Counted from the first letter of the stretch, positions 8,742-18,013 are shown. The stretch: DNA of 64,000 bases from an uncultured Collinsella sp. (GCA_902493515.1 CABUPE010000005.1:1-64000), one strand, 5' to 3'. Notes: generated from the letters alone by a model not told the origin. Numbers and translations are program-made.

Positions 8742-8873
8742 AGCATCTTAGGATAGCGCCCCTGCCACGTACCCGTCCGCATGTGCGATAATGTCGAACG
8801 ATATGCACGAATTGACCACCGCGCCGCCGAGCCTTGCGCCCGGCCGCGCTCTCACCATACGCGAAGGAGTCCC

Positions 8874-11024
8874 ATGGCATCCAAATACTCCATGAACGAC
8901 CGTCCCAGCTGGCCTCGCCGCGCCATCGTCACCGCCGGCGAGCCCTACGGCAACAAGGGCCTTCACTTTGGCCACGTTGGCGGCGTCTTTGTCCCGGCCG
9001 ACTTCTTCGCCCGCTTCCTGCGCGACCGCCTGGGCCGCGAGAACGTCATCTTCACCTCGGGCACCGACTGCTATGGCTCGCCCATCATGGAGAGCTACCG
9101 CAAGCTCAAGGAGAACGAGGGCTACGACAAGTCCATTAGCGAGTATGTCGAGTCCAATCACTCCCGCCAGGCCGCGACCCTCAACAACTACAACATCAGC
9201 TGTGACATCTACGGCGGCTCGGGCCTTGAGCCGGCGGCCCAGATCCACAACGAGGTGACCGCCGAGATTATCGAGCGCCTGCACGAGCAGGGCACCATCT
9301 CCAAGCGCTCCACGCTGCAGTTCTACGATGCCAAGGCCGGCACGTTCCTCAACGGCCGTCAGGTGATCGGCCGCTGCCCCATCCAGGGCTGCAAGTCCGA
9401 GAAGGCCTATGCCGACGAGTGCGACCTGGGTCACCAGTTTGAGCCCGAGGAGCTCATCGCGCCTAAGAGCCAGCTCACCGGCGAGGTGCCCGAGCTGCGC
9501 CCGGTCGACAACCTCTACTTCGACCTGCCGGCCTACCTCGACTTTATGAAGACCTATACCGCCAAGCTCGCCCAGAACCCGCAGGTTCGTTCCGTGGTCT
9601 CCAAGACCATGGAGGAGTGGCTGCTGCCGGCTCAGCTCTATATTCAGAACAAGTTCCGCGAGGCCTTCGATGCCGTCGAAGATCAGCTTCCCGAGCACAC
9701 CGTCCTGGAGCCCGAGGGCAACAAGAGCAGCTTTACCGTCACCTTCCCCAGCTGGAAGGAGCGCGACGATGCCCACGCGGTGCTCGCCAACGGCGGCGTG
9801 CGTTTCCGCAGCGGCAAGGCGCTCGTGCCCTTCCGCATCACCGGCAACATCGACTGGGGCGTTCCGGTGCCCGAGGTCGATGGCGTCTCCGACGTCACCT
9901 GCTGGTGCTGGCCCGAGAGCCTGTGGGCGCCCATCAGCTATACGCGTACCGTGCTCGCACGCGATGCCAAGGCCGCCGGCGTGACCGAGGGCGTCGCCGC
10001 CCAGGATGCCGCCCTCATGGGCGAGCCCGCCGCCGATTCCACGCAGGTACCCGCTCCCACCTACCAGCACAGCTCGCTCGACTGGCGCGACTGGTGGTGC
10101 TCTGACGACGCTCAGATCTACCAGTTCATCGGTCAGGACAACATCTATTTCTACTGCATCGCTCAGACCGCCATGTGGGAGGCCCTGGGTTGGGACCTTA
10201 CGCAGAGCACCGTCAGCGCCTGCTATCACCTGCTCTACATGGGCAAAAAAGCCAGCTCGTCCTCGCAGACGCCTCCCCCGCCGGCAGACGACCTGCTCAA
10301 CCACTACACCTGCGAGCAGATGCGCGCGCACTGGCTGTCGCTCGGCCTGTCCGAAAAGCCGGTGAGCTTTAGCCCCAAGGCATACGACACGCGCGTGACC
10401 GGCAAGGACAAGGACGGCAACGAGGTACGCGCCTGCGACGACAAGCGCGTCATCGATCCGGCCCTTAAGGAGAGCGCCCTTTTGACCGGCGTCTTCAACC
10501 GCCTGGCCCGCAGCTGCTTCTACGGCGTTGCCATCAAGGAAGGCGACGAGAGCCCCTGCCGCAACGGCTGCATCCCCGCCGGTGCCGCTTCTGACACCGT
10601 GGTCGAAGCCGCCCAGCAGGCAGCCCTCGCCTTTGAGCAGGCCATGTACAAGTTCGAGACGCACCGAGCGCTCGCCGTGTGCGACGACTACCTGCGCGCC
10701 GCCAACAAGCGCTGGAGCGACGCCTCCAAGGCCGCCAACAAGCTCGAGGGTAATGAGGCAAACGCCGCGATGACGCAGGCCCTCGTCGACGCCTTTACCG
10801 AGCTGCGCGTGGCGACCGTCCTGATGCACGGTATTGTGCCGGCCGGCTGCGAGCTCATCTGCGAGTACTTCGACGTCGACCCCGTCGCCTTCTTTAGCTG
10901 GGACAACATCTTTGCCTCCACGGACGAGTTCGTGGAGAGCCTGGGCGAGAAGCCCGGCGAGCACCGCGTGAAGCCGCTGCCCCCGCGCTTCGACTTCTTC
11001 AGCAAGCACGAGAGCCAGTACTAA
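8874..11024 (+). CDS. Class I methionyl-tRNA synthetase-like protein with altered KMSKS loop
   Basis: The 716-residue protein has a class Ia synthetase fold of the MetRS type: the HIGH signature is HFGH in NKGLHFGHVGG, a zinc-knuckle-like segment has three Cys (CPIQGC...DEC) with LGHQF where a fourth Cys would be expected, and NIDWGVPVPEVDG matches the MetRS domain. The KMSKS loop is unusual, reading GKKASSSSQTPPPPADDLL. No C-terminal EMAP-like tRNA-binding domain is seen. It may be the cell's MetRS or a paralogue with another role; the window cannot decide. ATG 8874 follows GAAGGAG. The rRNA methyltransferase starts 37 bases after it. Confidence 0.75.
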   Translation: MASKYSMNDRPSWPRRAIVTAGEPYGNKGLHFGHVGGVFVPADFFARFLRDRLGRENVIFTSGTDCYGSPIMESYRKLKENEGYDKSISEYVESNHSRQAATLNNYNISCDIYGGSGLEPAAQIHNEVTAEIIERLHEQGTISKRSTLQFYDAKAGTFLNGRQVIGRCPIQGCKSEKAYADECDLGHQFEPEELIAPKSQLTGEVPELRPVDNLYFDLPAYLDFMKTYTAKLAQNPQVRSVVSKTMEEWLLPAQLYIQNKFREAFDAVEDQLPEHTVLEPEGNKSSFTVTFPSWKERDDAHAVLANGGVRFRSGKALVPFRITGNIDWGVPVPEVDGVSDVTCWCWPESLWAPISYTRTVLARDAKAAGVTEGVAAQDAALMGEPAADSTQVPAPTYQHSSLDWRDWWCSDDAQIYQFIGQDNIYFYCIAQTAMWEALGWDLTQSTVSACYHLLYMGKKASSSSQTPPPPADDLLNHYTCEQMRAHWLSLGLSEKPVSFSPKAYDTRVTGKDKDGNEVRACDDKRVIDPALKESALLTGVFNRLARSCFYGVAIKEGDESPCRNGCIPAGAASDTVVEAAQQAALAFEQAMYKFETHRALAVCDDYLRAANKRWSDASKAANKLEGNEANAAMTQALVDAFTELRVATVLMHGIVPAGCELICEYFDVDPVAFFSWDNIFASTDEFVESLGEKPGEHRVKPLPPRFDFFSKHESQY

Positions 11025-11061
11025 AACACTCGACATGTAATGGAATGGGAAGGAAAGACGG

Positions 11062-12165
11062 ATGTCCAAGCCGCGTCGTCGTAAGCAGAAAAAGCAGGTC
11101 AAGCCCGAGCTCAAGCTCAGGCAATTTGCCGCCACCGAGCTTTCCGACCAGCTTGCCGCCCTTCCCTGCGCCGCCGACCTGCCGCGCTTTATGGTCGACA
11201 CGGTCGCCGGCGCCTATGCCCCCACCGATGCCGAGCTCATGATCGAGGGCTTCGGCGCCGCGGCCACACGCCCGGTCACGCTGCGCGCCAACACGCTCAA
11301 GGCAACCGCCGAGGACATCGTTGCGGCGCTCGATGCCGCCGGCATCGAGCGCCAAACCGTTACCTGGTATCCGGACGCCTTTATCCTGCCCGAGGCCCAG
11401 GTTTCCGACCTATGGGACCTCGACATCTACCGCGACGGCAAGATCTACCTACAGAGCCTGTCGTCCATGATGCCGCCTTTGGTGTTGGGCGCCCAGGCAG
11501 GCGAGGACATCCTGGACATGTGCGCAGCCCCTGGCGGCAAGACGACGCAGATCGCCGCCCTCACCCAGGGCCAGGCGCACCTCACAGCCTGCGAGATGAG
11601 CATTCCCCGCGCCGAAAAGCTCGAGTCGAACCTCCATCGCCAGGGTGCCAAAAACGTGCCCGTCATGCGTATCGACGCACGCGAGCTCGACGAGTTCTTC
11701 CGCTTCGACCGCATCCTACTCGACGCTCCCTGCACCGGCACGGGCACCGTCATCAGCGGCAACGAGAAAAGCCTGCGCGGCCTGACCGAGCAGCTGCTGA
11801 GCAAGTGTGCCCGCTCGCAGCGCGCGCTTCTGGACCGCGCCATGGGGGCCCTCAAACCAGGCGGCACGCTCGTCTATTCGACTTGTTCGATCTTGCCGCA
11901 GGAAAACGAGGACGCCCTGCAAGAGGCCCTCGACAAGCACATGGACTGCGAGCTCATTCCCCTCGACGGCACGCCGAGCGAAAGCGAAACGCGCCGTGCT
12001 CAGGAAGCTGGCGAAGAGCCACGCGTCGAGAGCAACGCCCTCACCGAGGCCATCGCTGCCGGCCATGTCTCGGCCGTCGCCAACGGTATGCCCGGCACGC
12101 TGACCATTCCGCCTAGCCGCGGCTTTGAGGGCTTCTACATTGCCCTGATCCGAAAACGCAGCTAG
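11062..12165 (+). CDS. RsmB/RsmF-type rRNA (cytosine-C5) methyltransferase
   Basis: A 367-residue NOL1/NOP2/Sun family enzyme that methylates cytosine C5 in RNA, most likely rRNA, using S-adenosylmethionine. Visible motifs are DMCAAPGGKT (SAM binding), DAPCTGTG (motif IV with one active-site Cys) and YSTCS (motif VI with the catalytic Cys). A very basic N-terminus (KPRRRKQKKQ) may bind RNA. GGAAGG stands just upstream of ATG 11062. The exact target base cannot be told from the sequence, so I give no symbol. Confidence 0.9.
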   Translation: MSKPRRRKQKKQVKPELKLRQFAATELSDQLAALPCAADLPRFMVDTVAGAYAPTDAELMIEGFGAAATRPVTLRANTLKATAEDIVAALDAAGIERQTVTWYPDAFILPEAQVSDLWDLDIYRDGKIYLQSLSSMMPPLVLGAQAGEDILDMCAAPGGKTTQIAALTQGQAHLTACEMSIPRAEKLESNLHRQGAKNVPVMRIDARELDEFFRFDRILLDAPCTGTGTVISGNEKSLRGLTEQLLSKCARSQRALLDRAMGALKPGGTLVYSTCSILPQENEDALQEALDKHMDCELIPLDGTPSESETRRAQEAGEEPRVESNALTEAIAAGHVSAVANGMPGTLTIPPSRGFEGFYIALIRKRS

Positions 12166-12189
12166 CGCACGGATCCAAAACTCAACAAG

Positions 12190-12360
12190 CTATCTCTGTG
12201 CGCGTTTGCCCTGCTGGTCGCGATGCTGCTTAAGCATCGCGCGCTCCTTGCGTTCGGCCCTTTTGCCCTTAATGGCCGTGACCACAAAGTAGATGACCGC
12301 GGCGGCAACGATTGCGCCCACACACAGGCCAATCGAGCCCAACATTGCTGTCAATTCCAT
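12190..12360 (-). CDS. Small single-pass membrane protein (56 aa)
   Basis: An ORF of 57 codons starts at ATG 12360 behind AGAGAGGTGA and ends at TAG 12190-12192. It encodes MELTAMLGSIGLCVGA, one hydrophobic segment of about 20 residues, then a strongly basic, hydrophilic tail (KGKRAERKERAMLKQ). It stands alone on the minus strand, convergent with the methyltransferase gene. Function unknown. Good ribosome binding site, topology and codon use support it being real. Confidence 0.7.
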   Translation of the reverse strand: MELTAMLGSIGLCVGAIVAAAVIYFVVTAIKGKRAERKERAMLKQHRDQQGKRAQR

Positions 12361-12551
12361 ACCGCGTCACCTCTCTTTTAAACGGGACTTTCAAGATAGC
12401 ACCTCGATCCCCGCCACCACAGCTCCTTCACGTTCGCCGGCCCTTCGGTCTAACGGATGGCGCGGCGGGGAAAAATCAACTCGTCAAACGATTTAGCATT
12501 CGCAATTCCGGCTGTATAGCGCCGGCCGTTATCACATAGAATCGAGCCTCC

Positions 12552-13643
12552 ATGGATACCCTCAACGATCTAAATGAGCGCGTCGACGCCTTCGTCGGCA
12601 CCAGCTCCTTCGACACGCCTGCCGCGGCAAACGACCAAGCTCCCATCGATGTGCCCGCCGAGGTTCACGAGGACATCGTCGCCTCGGTCGATTTCTCCGA
12701 GGTCGAGCTCGCAGACGAGTTCACCGAGCCCCAGGTAGCCGTGACCCCCAACGGACTGCTCCCCATGGAGCCACTGCCCATCGACGGACGTTTGCGCAAG
12801 GCGGCCCTTCGCATGCCCGACGAGATCGAGGAGGCCAGCGGCTTCACGCTCTTCGGCCGTCGTATCAAATCGCTCATCTACACCACCGACGTGGCCGTCA
12901 TCCGCAACTCCAATGCCGATGCCGTCTTTGCCGTTTACCCCTTCACGCCGCAGCCGGCCATTACGCAGGCGCTGCTGACCGTCGCCGAGTGCCCGGTCTT
13001 TGTAGGTGTGGGCGGCGGAACTACGACCGGCAAGCGCTCCGTGCAGATGGCAGCCGTCTCCGAGATGCAGGGCGCGGCGGGCTGCGTGGTCAACTCCCCC
13101 GCCACTGCCGAGATGGTCGAGCACATCACCAACATCGCCGATATCCCCGTCATCGCCACGGTTGTACGTTGCGACGATGATGCGCATGCCAAAGTGCGCG
13201 CCGGAGCCAAGATTCTCAACATCGCCGCCGGCAAAAACACACCCCAGGTCCTGCGTGAACTGCGCGAGCACTATCCCAACCTGCCGCTCATCGCGCCGGG
13301 CGGCAAGACGCCCGAGAGCATCCGTGAAACCATCGCCGCCGGCGCCAACGCCATCATCTGGACGCCGCCTTCGGCCCAGCAGCTACAAACCGACATGATG
13401 CAGCGTTATCGCAAGATGAAGGAAGACGCCACACCTGTCATCTCGCGCGACGATGTGCCCATTATCGATCAGGTCGCCGCCGCCGAGGTCAGCCAGGTCG
13501 AGAACATGAATCCCGACGTGCCGATTCCCGACGAAGTCATCGAGCGCGTTGCTTCGATCCACGAGCGCGTCGAGGAGCATCGCGCCAACCGCGGCCTCAA
13601 GCCGTCACTGCACGGCTTCTTCTTCCGCGGAAAGAAACGCTAG
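12552..13643 (+). CDS. Putative TIM-barrel-like protein of unknown function
   Basis: A 363-residue soluble protein. Residues 1-75 are acidic and probably disordered; about 100-300 show a repeating beta/alpha pattern with glycine-rich strand ends (FVGVGGGTTTGKR, IPVIATVVRC, LIAPGGKTPESI, ANAIIWTPPS) like the ribulose-phosphate-binding or KDPG-aldolase type of TIM barrel. No clear catalytic residues can be named. The tail 320-363 is charged. Transcription is monocistronic, ending at the hairpin at 13657. The fold assignment is an inference from the strand pattern. Confidence 0.55.
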   Translation: MDTLNDLNERVDAFVGTSSFDTPAAANDQAPIDVPAEVHEDIVASVDFSEVELADEFTEPQVAVTPNGLLPMEPLPIDGRLRKAALRMPDEIEEASGFTLFGRRIKSLIYTTDVAVIRNSNADAVFAVYPFTPQPAITQALLTVAECPVFVGVGGGTTTGKRSVQMAAVSEMQGAAGCVVNSPATAEMVEHITNIADIPVIATVVRCDDDAHAKVRAGAKILNIAAGKNTPQVLRELREHYPNLPLIAPGGKTPESIRETIAAGANAIIWTPPSAQQLQTDMMQRYRKMKEDATPVISRDDVPIIDQVAAAEVSQVENMNPDVPIPDEVIERVASIHERVEEHRANRGLKPSLHGFFFRGKKR

Positions 13644-13656
13644 CCGCAACAGCAAG

Positions 13657-13689
13657 GCCCGCCCCACAAACGTGAGGCGGGCCGTTTTC
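13657..13689 (+). terminator. Rho-independent terminator after the TIM-barrel-like gene
   Basis: GGCCCGCC (13657-13664) pairs with GGCGGGCC (13677-13684), followed by GTTTTC. It starts 14 bases after the stop codon on the plus strand and separates this gene from the convergent degV. Confidence 0.85.
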
Positions 13690-13724
13690 GCTTGAACAAA
13701 CATGCAGCGACGTGATGGGGCAAA

Positions 13725-14615
13725 TTAATCCACGCGCTTGTCGCCCATAAAGAAGAGCGCCACCGTACCAGGTCCGGTATGCGAGCCAATCAGAGTACCG
13801 ATGTCATTGATCTCAATCTTGCCTTTAAGCTGCGGAACCTGTTCCTCAATCAGCGCCGCAACTGCCTCGGCATCCTCGCGGCACGCCGAGTGCGACATGA
13901 TGCACTTACCCGAATAATCCGCACCGTCCTGCACGTGTGCCATCATGGTCTTAGCCATCTCGGAAATCGCGCGCTTCTTAGTGCGAATCTTCTCACGTGG
14001 CGACAGCTTGCCGTCGCAATCGACCGTCATAAGCGGGCAAATCTTAAGCGCCGTGCCGATGATCGCGCTCGCGGCCGAAATGCGACCGCCGCGCAGGTAG
14101 CTCGACAGATCGGTCGAGAAGAACCAGTGGTGCAGGTTGAGCTTGTGCTCCTCGATCCAGGCAGCCGTCTTGTCGAGTGAAGCTCCGCTATCGCGCACGT
14201 CGGCGGCATATTCCAGCAACAGGCCAAAGCCCGAAGACGCCGCCAGCGAATCGATGACGCGCACCTTGCCGCCCTCGGGATAGCGATCCGCAAGCATCTG
14301 CGCCGCGACGCAGGCCGATCCATACGTGCCCGAAATACCCGACGACAACGTCAGGTGCAGCACGTCTTTACCCTCGGCAACAAACGGCTCCCAAAACTCC
14401 TCGTACTCACCCACGCTCACCTGAGACGTCTTGGGCATGGCGCCCGCGGCAATCTGGGCAAAAAACTTGTCTGGCGTAATCGACTGATACAGATCGTCCG
14501 TATAGACAACATCGTCGATCTCGTAATGAAAACACACGACAGGGATATTGCGCGACGCAAAGAACTCACGGGTTCGGTCGGCGGCGGATTCACAGGTCAG
14601 GACAAAATCACTCAT
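13725..14615 (-). CDS. DegV family fatty-acid-binding protein
   Basis: DegV/FakB proteins bind one fatty acid and present it to the kinase FakA for phosphorylation. The 296-residue protein shows the family signatures PKTSQVSVGEY, LSSGISGTYGSA, RGGRIS and the C-terminal GSHTGPGTVALFF. The start at 14615 has an AGGAGCC site in front. No FakA kinase is nearby. Which fatty acid it binds cannot be read from sequence. Confidence 0.93.
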   Translation of the reverse strand: MSDFVLTCESAADRTREFFASRNIPVVCFHYEIDDVVYTDDLYQSITPDKFFAQIAAGAMPKTSQVSVGEYEEFWEPFVAEGKDVLHLTLSSGISGTYGSACVAAQMLADRYPEGGKVRVIDSLAASSGFGLLLEYAADVRDSGASLDKTAAWIEEHKLNLHHWFFSTDLSSYLRGGRISAASAIIGTALKICPLMTVDCDGKLSPREKIRTKKRAISEMAKTMMAHVQDGADYSGKCIMSHSACREDAEAVAALIEEQVPQLKGKIEINDIGTLIGSHTGPGTVALFFMGDKRVD

Positions 14616-14935
14616 ATGAGGCTCCTTACGTATTGCTGCGCAAATTATCGCACAGTGAGCCTACATACGGTACATATGTCCACTATTTACCAAATCGAAC
14701 CAAAAATAGCGAACATCTTTACCACCATCGTCTCCACCGGCCCCACGCATAAATATCTGAGAAAACACCCTCTGTCGTCTCCATCCAACCGACACATCTA
14801 CCTTCACTAAATCGATTTACCAAACCGTTCAGCCGACAATTCAGCCGCTGGCGCAAAATCGAAACAAAAGCGGCGCATACTGGTAAACGTTTGACGCTGT
14901 TTATCAGTTTTACCAGCCCCATCGGAAGGTGTTTC
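14616..14935. promoter_or_regulatory. Divergent degV/fbp intergenic region with a cre-like site
   Basis: This 320-bp region holds no gene. GGTAAACGTTTGAC at 14882-14895 matches 11 of 14 positions of the LacI/CcpA-type cre consensus. It lies inside a larger inverted repeat: CTGGTAAAC at 14880-14888 and GTTTTACCAG at 14907-14916 with one extra T. The repeat ends 20 bases before the fbp start, well placed for a repressor. GATAAT on the minus strand could be part of the degV promoter. Regulation is inferred. Confidence 0.4.
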
Positions 14936-16852
14936 ATGGTCGCATTCGATCGCAACCCGCAAGACTTCAAGTATCTGCGCCTGCTTTCGAGACAGTTCCC
15001 CACCGAACAATCCGCGTTTACCGAGATCATCAATCTCTCGGCCATTCTCAACCTGCCCAAAGGCACTGAGCATTTTATGAGTGACGTGCACGGCGAGTAC
15101 GAAGCCTTTATGCACATCCTCAACAACTGCTCGGGCGTCGTGCGCGAGCATGTCGACGAGATTTTTGGCGACACGCTCTCCTTTGACGAAAAGGGCGAGC
15201 TGTGCACGCTCATTTACTACCCGCGCGAGAAGATTGAGCTGGTCCGCAGCCAGCGCGAGGACTCGCCAACTTGGTACAAGACGATGCTTGACCAGCTCAT
15301 CATGGTCGCTCGCTCGCTTTCAAGCCGCTACACGCGCTCCAAGGTGCGTAAGGCCATCCCGCGCGACTACGCCTATATCATCGACGAGTTGTTGCACACG
15401 CACCCGGACGAGAACAACTATCGCGTGCGCTATCACGAGCGCATCGTGGAGTCCATCCTGGAGACCGCCAGCGCCGACGACTTTATCGAGTCGCTCGCTT
15501 CGCTCATCAAGCGCCTGGCCGTCGACCACCTGCACCTGGTGGGCGATATCTTCGACCGCGGCGGCGGCGCGGCCAAGATTATGGACCGCCTGCTCACCTA
15601 CCATTCGCTCGACATCCAGTGGGGCAACCACGACCTGCTGTGGATGGGCGCTGCGGCCGGTGAGCCTGCATGCATCGCCACGGTGCTGCGCAACAACCTG
15701 CGTTACGACAATTACGAGATCCTCGAGAACGACTACGGCATCTCGCTGCGTGAGCTTGTCGCCTTCGCAGACGCCACCTATACCGCCGGTGAGTCCATCA
15801 TCCCGCTGATCAAGGCCATCAACGTGCTGCTCTTTAAGCTTGAGGGCCAGATTATCCAGCGTCACCCCGAGTTCGACATGACCGACCGCCTGCTGCTCGA
15901 CAAGATTGACCACGACACCGGCACGGTCACGCTCGCCGACGGCAGCGTGTGGCCGCTCACGACCAACGACTTCCCTACCGTCGACCCGGCAGACCCCTAT
16001 ACGCTCACGCCCCAGGAGCAGCACATCATCGACAAGCTCGTGTCCGAGTTTGTCACCGCCGATCACCTGCATCGCCATATCGATTTCCTCTATTCCCACG
16101 GCTCGATGTACAAGGTCGCCAACGGCAACCTGCTCTTCCACGGCTGCGTTCCGCTCAACGAAGACGGCACCTTTAGCAGCATGAACTGTCTGGGCACCTG
16201 GCACGCCGGGCGCGATTATCTCGATTTTTGCGACCACATCGCCCGCCGCGCCTGGCGCGTGGGCGACCGCGACGCCCTCGACTGGATGTGGTACCTGTGG
16301 ATTGGCTTTAACTCACCCGCCAGCGGACGCCTGGTGCGTACCTTTGAGCGCGCCTATATCGCCGATAAGAGCACCTGGGTCGAGCCGATGGACCCGTACT
16401 TTACGCTTACCAAGTCGCCCTCGGTCTGCGATGACATCATGCGCGAGTTTGGCGTCGCGCCCATGGCATGCTCGCCGACCGGCCACATCATCAACGGCCA
16501 CACGCCCGTTAAAACCACCAAGGGCGAGCAGCCCATCCGCGCCGAGGGCAAGCTGCTGGTCATCGACGGCGGCTTCTGCCGCGCTTACCATCCCAAGACG
16601 GGTATCGCCGGCTATACGCTCATCTCGAGCTCGCGCGGCTGCCGTCTCAAGTCGCACCGGGCCTTTACGACGGTTGCCGAGGCACTCACGCGCAACGTGG
16701 ACATCGAGAGCGAGACCAACCGTTTTGACCAAGCAGACCGTCGCCGCATGGTGAGCGACACCGATACTGGCGCCAAGATTCGCAGCCAGATCCAGGACCT
16801 GCGCCAGCTGCTCGATGCATATAGAAACGGTGCTATCGAGGAGCGCGCCTAG
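14936..16852 (+). CDS. fbp: Fructose-1,6-bisphosphatase class III
   Basis: This gluconeogenic enzyme removes the 1-phosphate from fructose 1,6-bisphosphate. The 638-residue protein is of the class III type and contains metallophosphatase motifs MSDVHGEYEAF, GDIFDRGG, GNHDLLW and later GHTPVKTTKGEQP. ATG 14936 follows GGAAGG at the proper distance; the longer ORF beginning at 14891 lacks such a site and includes the operator-like repeat. A structured spacer separates it from the gtrA-type gene. The upstream cre-like site suggests carbon-source control. Confidence 0.95.
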   Translation: MVAFDRNPQDFKYLRLLSRQFPTEQSAFTEIINLSAILNLPKGTEHFMSDVHGEYEAFMHILNNCSGVVREHVDEIFGDTLSFDEKGELCTLIYYPREKIELVRSQREDSPTWYKTMLDQLIMVARSLSSRYTRSKVRKAIPRDYAYIIDELLHTHPDENNYRVRYHERIVESILETASADDFIESLASLIKRLAVDHLHLVGDIFDRGGGAAKIMDRLLTYHSLDIQWGNHDLLWMGAAAGEPACIATVLRNNLRYDNYEILENDYGISLRELVAFADATYTAGESIIPLIKAINVLLFKLEGQIIQRHPEFDMTDRLLLDKIDHDTGTVTLADGSVWPLTTNDFPTVDPADPYTLTPQEQHIIDKLVSEFVTADHLHRHIDFLYSHGSMYKVANGNLLFHGCVPLNEDGTFSSMNCLGTWHAGRDYLDFCDHIARRAWRVGDRDALDWMWYLWIGFNSPASGRLVRTFERAYIADKSTWVEPMDPYFTLTKSPSVCDDIMREFGVAPMACSPTGHIINGHTPVKTTKGEQPIRAEGKLLVIDGGFCRAYHPKTGIAGYTLISSSRGCRLKSHRAFTTVAEALTRNVDIESETNRFDQADRRRMVSDTDTGAKIRSQIQDLRQLLDAYRNGAIEERA

Positions 16853-16859
16853 CACCACC

Positions 16860-16913
16860 CGCGGGGATTGGCTAAACTTGCTAAGTTTGTCATCCCCGCG
16901 GCGCTTCGGCGCC
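16860..16913 (+). promoter_or_regulatory. Structured RNA leader between fbp and gtrA
   Basis: A long hairpin pairs 16860-16868 with 16892-16900 and, inside, 16874-16879 with 16883-16888. Directly next to it 16900-16904 pairs with 16909-16913 around a TTCG tetraloop. There is no U-tract, so it looks less like a terminator and more like a stability or translation-control element before the gtrA gene. Confidence 0.45.
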
Positions 16914-16930
16914 AGCTTAAGGCAGGTACC

Positions 16931-17326
16931 ATGCAAAAGCTCCTTGCGCAGATTATGAAATTTGGCGTCGTCGGTGTCATTGCCACGGTTATCGACTTTG
17001 GCATTATGAATCTGCTCCACTACGGTCTGGGCCTCAACATCCTAATCGCCAACACCAGCGGCTTTATCATCTCACTCATCTTTAACTACCTCGCAAGCAT
17101 GAAATACGTGTTTGCGCACAAGGAAGGCATGAGCCGCCGCCGCGAGTTCATCATCTTTGTCGTGCTGTCCGTGATCGGTTTGGTGCTCAACGATGGCATC
17201 GTGCTGACACTCAACGCCGGCCTGGGACTCGAGGCCAATATCGCCAAGATATGCGCCACCGCGCTTGTCATGGTCTACAACTTTGTGACCCGAAAGATCT
17301 TCCTGGAGGGCGACGAGACCAAGTAG
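16931..17326 (+). CDS. GtrA family membrane protein (first copy)
   Basis: GtrA-like proteins have four transmembrane segments and often move polyprenyl-linked sugars or assist cell-wall glycosylation. From ATG 16931 (behind AAGGCAGG) the protein is 131 residues with segments near 8-28, 35-56, 78-98 and 103-122, and the family pattern FNYLASMKYVFAHKEGMSRR. It is paralogous to the gene at 17545. No glycosyltransferase partner is adjacent. The longer ORF start at TTG 16868 lies inside the upstream hairpin and is unlikely. Confidence 0.85.
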   Translation: MQKLLAQIMKFGVVGVIATVIDFGIMNLLHYGLGLNILIANTSGFIISLIFNYLASMKYVFAHKEGMSRRREFIIFVVLSVIGLVLNDGIVLTLNAGLGLEANIAKICATALVMVYNFVTRKIFLEGDETK

Positions 17327-17347
17327 CTCGCAATCTTACAGCTTTAC

Positions 17348-17395
17348 GATGCCTACGGACAATGCGCGCTCAGCACAGTATCGTCCGTGGGCATC
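17348..17395 (+). terminator. Stem-loop between the two gtrA-type genes
   Basis: Thirteen bases (17348-17360) pair with 17383-17395 with one G-U pair around a 22-nt loop. It is followed by GTTCGTTTAC, a poor U-tract. It probably ends the first gtrA message. The remaining spacer to 17544 contains a 10-bp palindrome GCAAATTTGC and a TATAGT that may belong to a promoter for the second copy. Confidence 0.5.
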
Positions 17396-17544
17396 GTTCG
17401 TTTACGGGCAAATTTGCAACGTTTGCGGATTGGCTCTTGAAAATTTGGCGAGTTCGTATAGTTCTTGGCAAAGACCTTACGTTTCCCTTGCAAAAGCTCT
17501 AAAGTATCCTCTGCTCGATTCATCAACGCATTGGATGTGATTAC

Positions 17545-17952
17545 GTGCGCAAGGCGCTGGCACAACCTCATACCAAGCAGTTCCTCAAGTTCGCTGTCGT
17601 GGGACTTATCTCCTTTGGCATCGACTGGGGCATGCTCATTGCGCTCGTCGAGCTGTTCCACCTCGACTTTTTGATGAGCACCACGATCTCGTTTATCACG
17701 TCCGTCGTGGTTAACTACTGGCTCAGCATGAAGTACGTGTTCGACCACCGCGAGGGCATGAGCCGCAAGCGCGAGTTTACGATCTTCACCATCCTGTCGG
17801 TGATCGGCCTGGGCCTCAACGACCTGTACATGTTTGTGGGCGTCACGTTTTTGAGCATCGGCTACCAAGCCATGAAGGCCATCGCCACGTTCCTCGTCAC
17901 CTGGTACAACTACTTTAGCCGTCGCTTCTTCCTCGAGGGCGCACGGTCGTAG
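17545..17952 (+). CDS. GtrA family membrane protein (second copy)
   Basis: A 135-residue, four-segment membrane protein paralogous to the gene 220 bases upstream; both share the core NYxxSMKYVFxHxEGMSRxREF. It starts at GTG 17545 with only a weak upstream site (TTGGATG), so translation may be modest. It probably acts in lipid-linked sugar handling at the membrane, by family analogy. It ends before a strong terminator at 17979. Confidence 0.83.
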   Translation: MRKALAQPHTKQFLKFAVVGLISFGIDWGMLIALVELFHLDFLMSTTISFITSVVVNYWLSMKYVFDHREGMSRKREFTIFTILSVIGLGLNDLYMFVGVTFLSIGYQAMKAIATFLVTWYNYFSRRFFLEGARS

Positions 17953-17978
17953 CCGATTCACTATTTGCTTGAATGTAT

Positions 17979-18013
17979 AACCGGTTGGAATTCCCATTCC
18001 AACCGGTTTTTTG
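17979..18013 (+). terminator. Strong rho-independent terminator after the second gtrA
   Basis: A perfect 13-bp stem (17979-17991 with 17996-18008) with a TCCC loop runs into six T residues. Confidence 0.93.

Noticed and set aside
8748..11201. 817-codon frame antisense to the MetRS-like gene
   Set aside because: Long antisense frames arise easily opposite high-GC genes; the plus-strand gene has recognisable motifs and a ribosome site, the antisense product does not.
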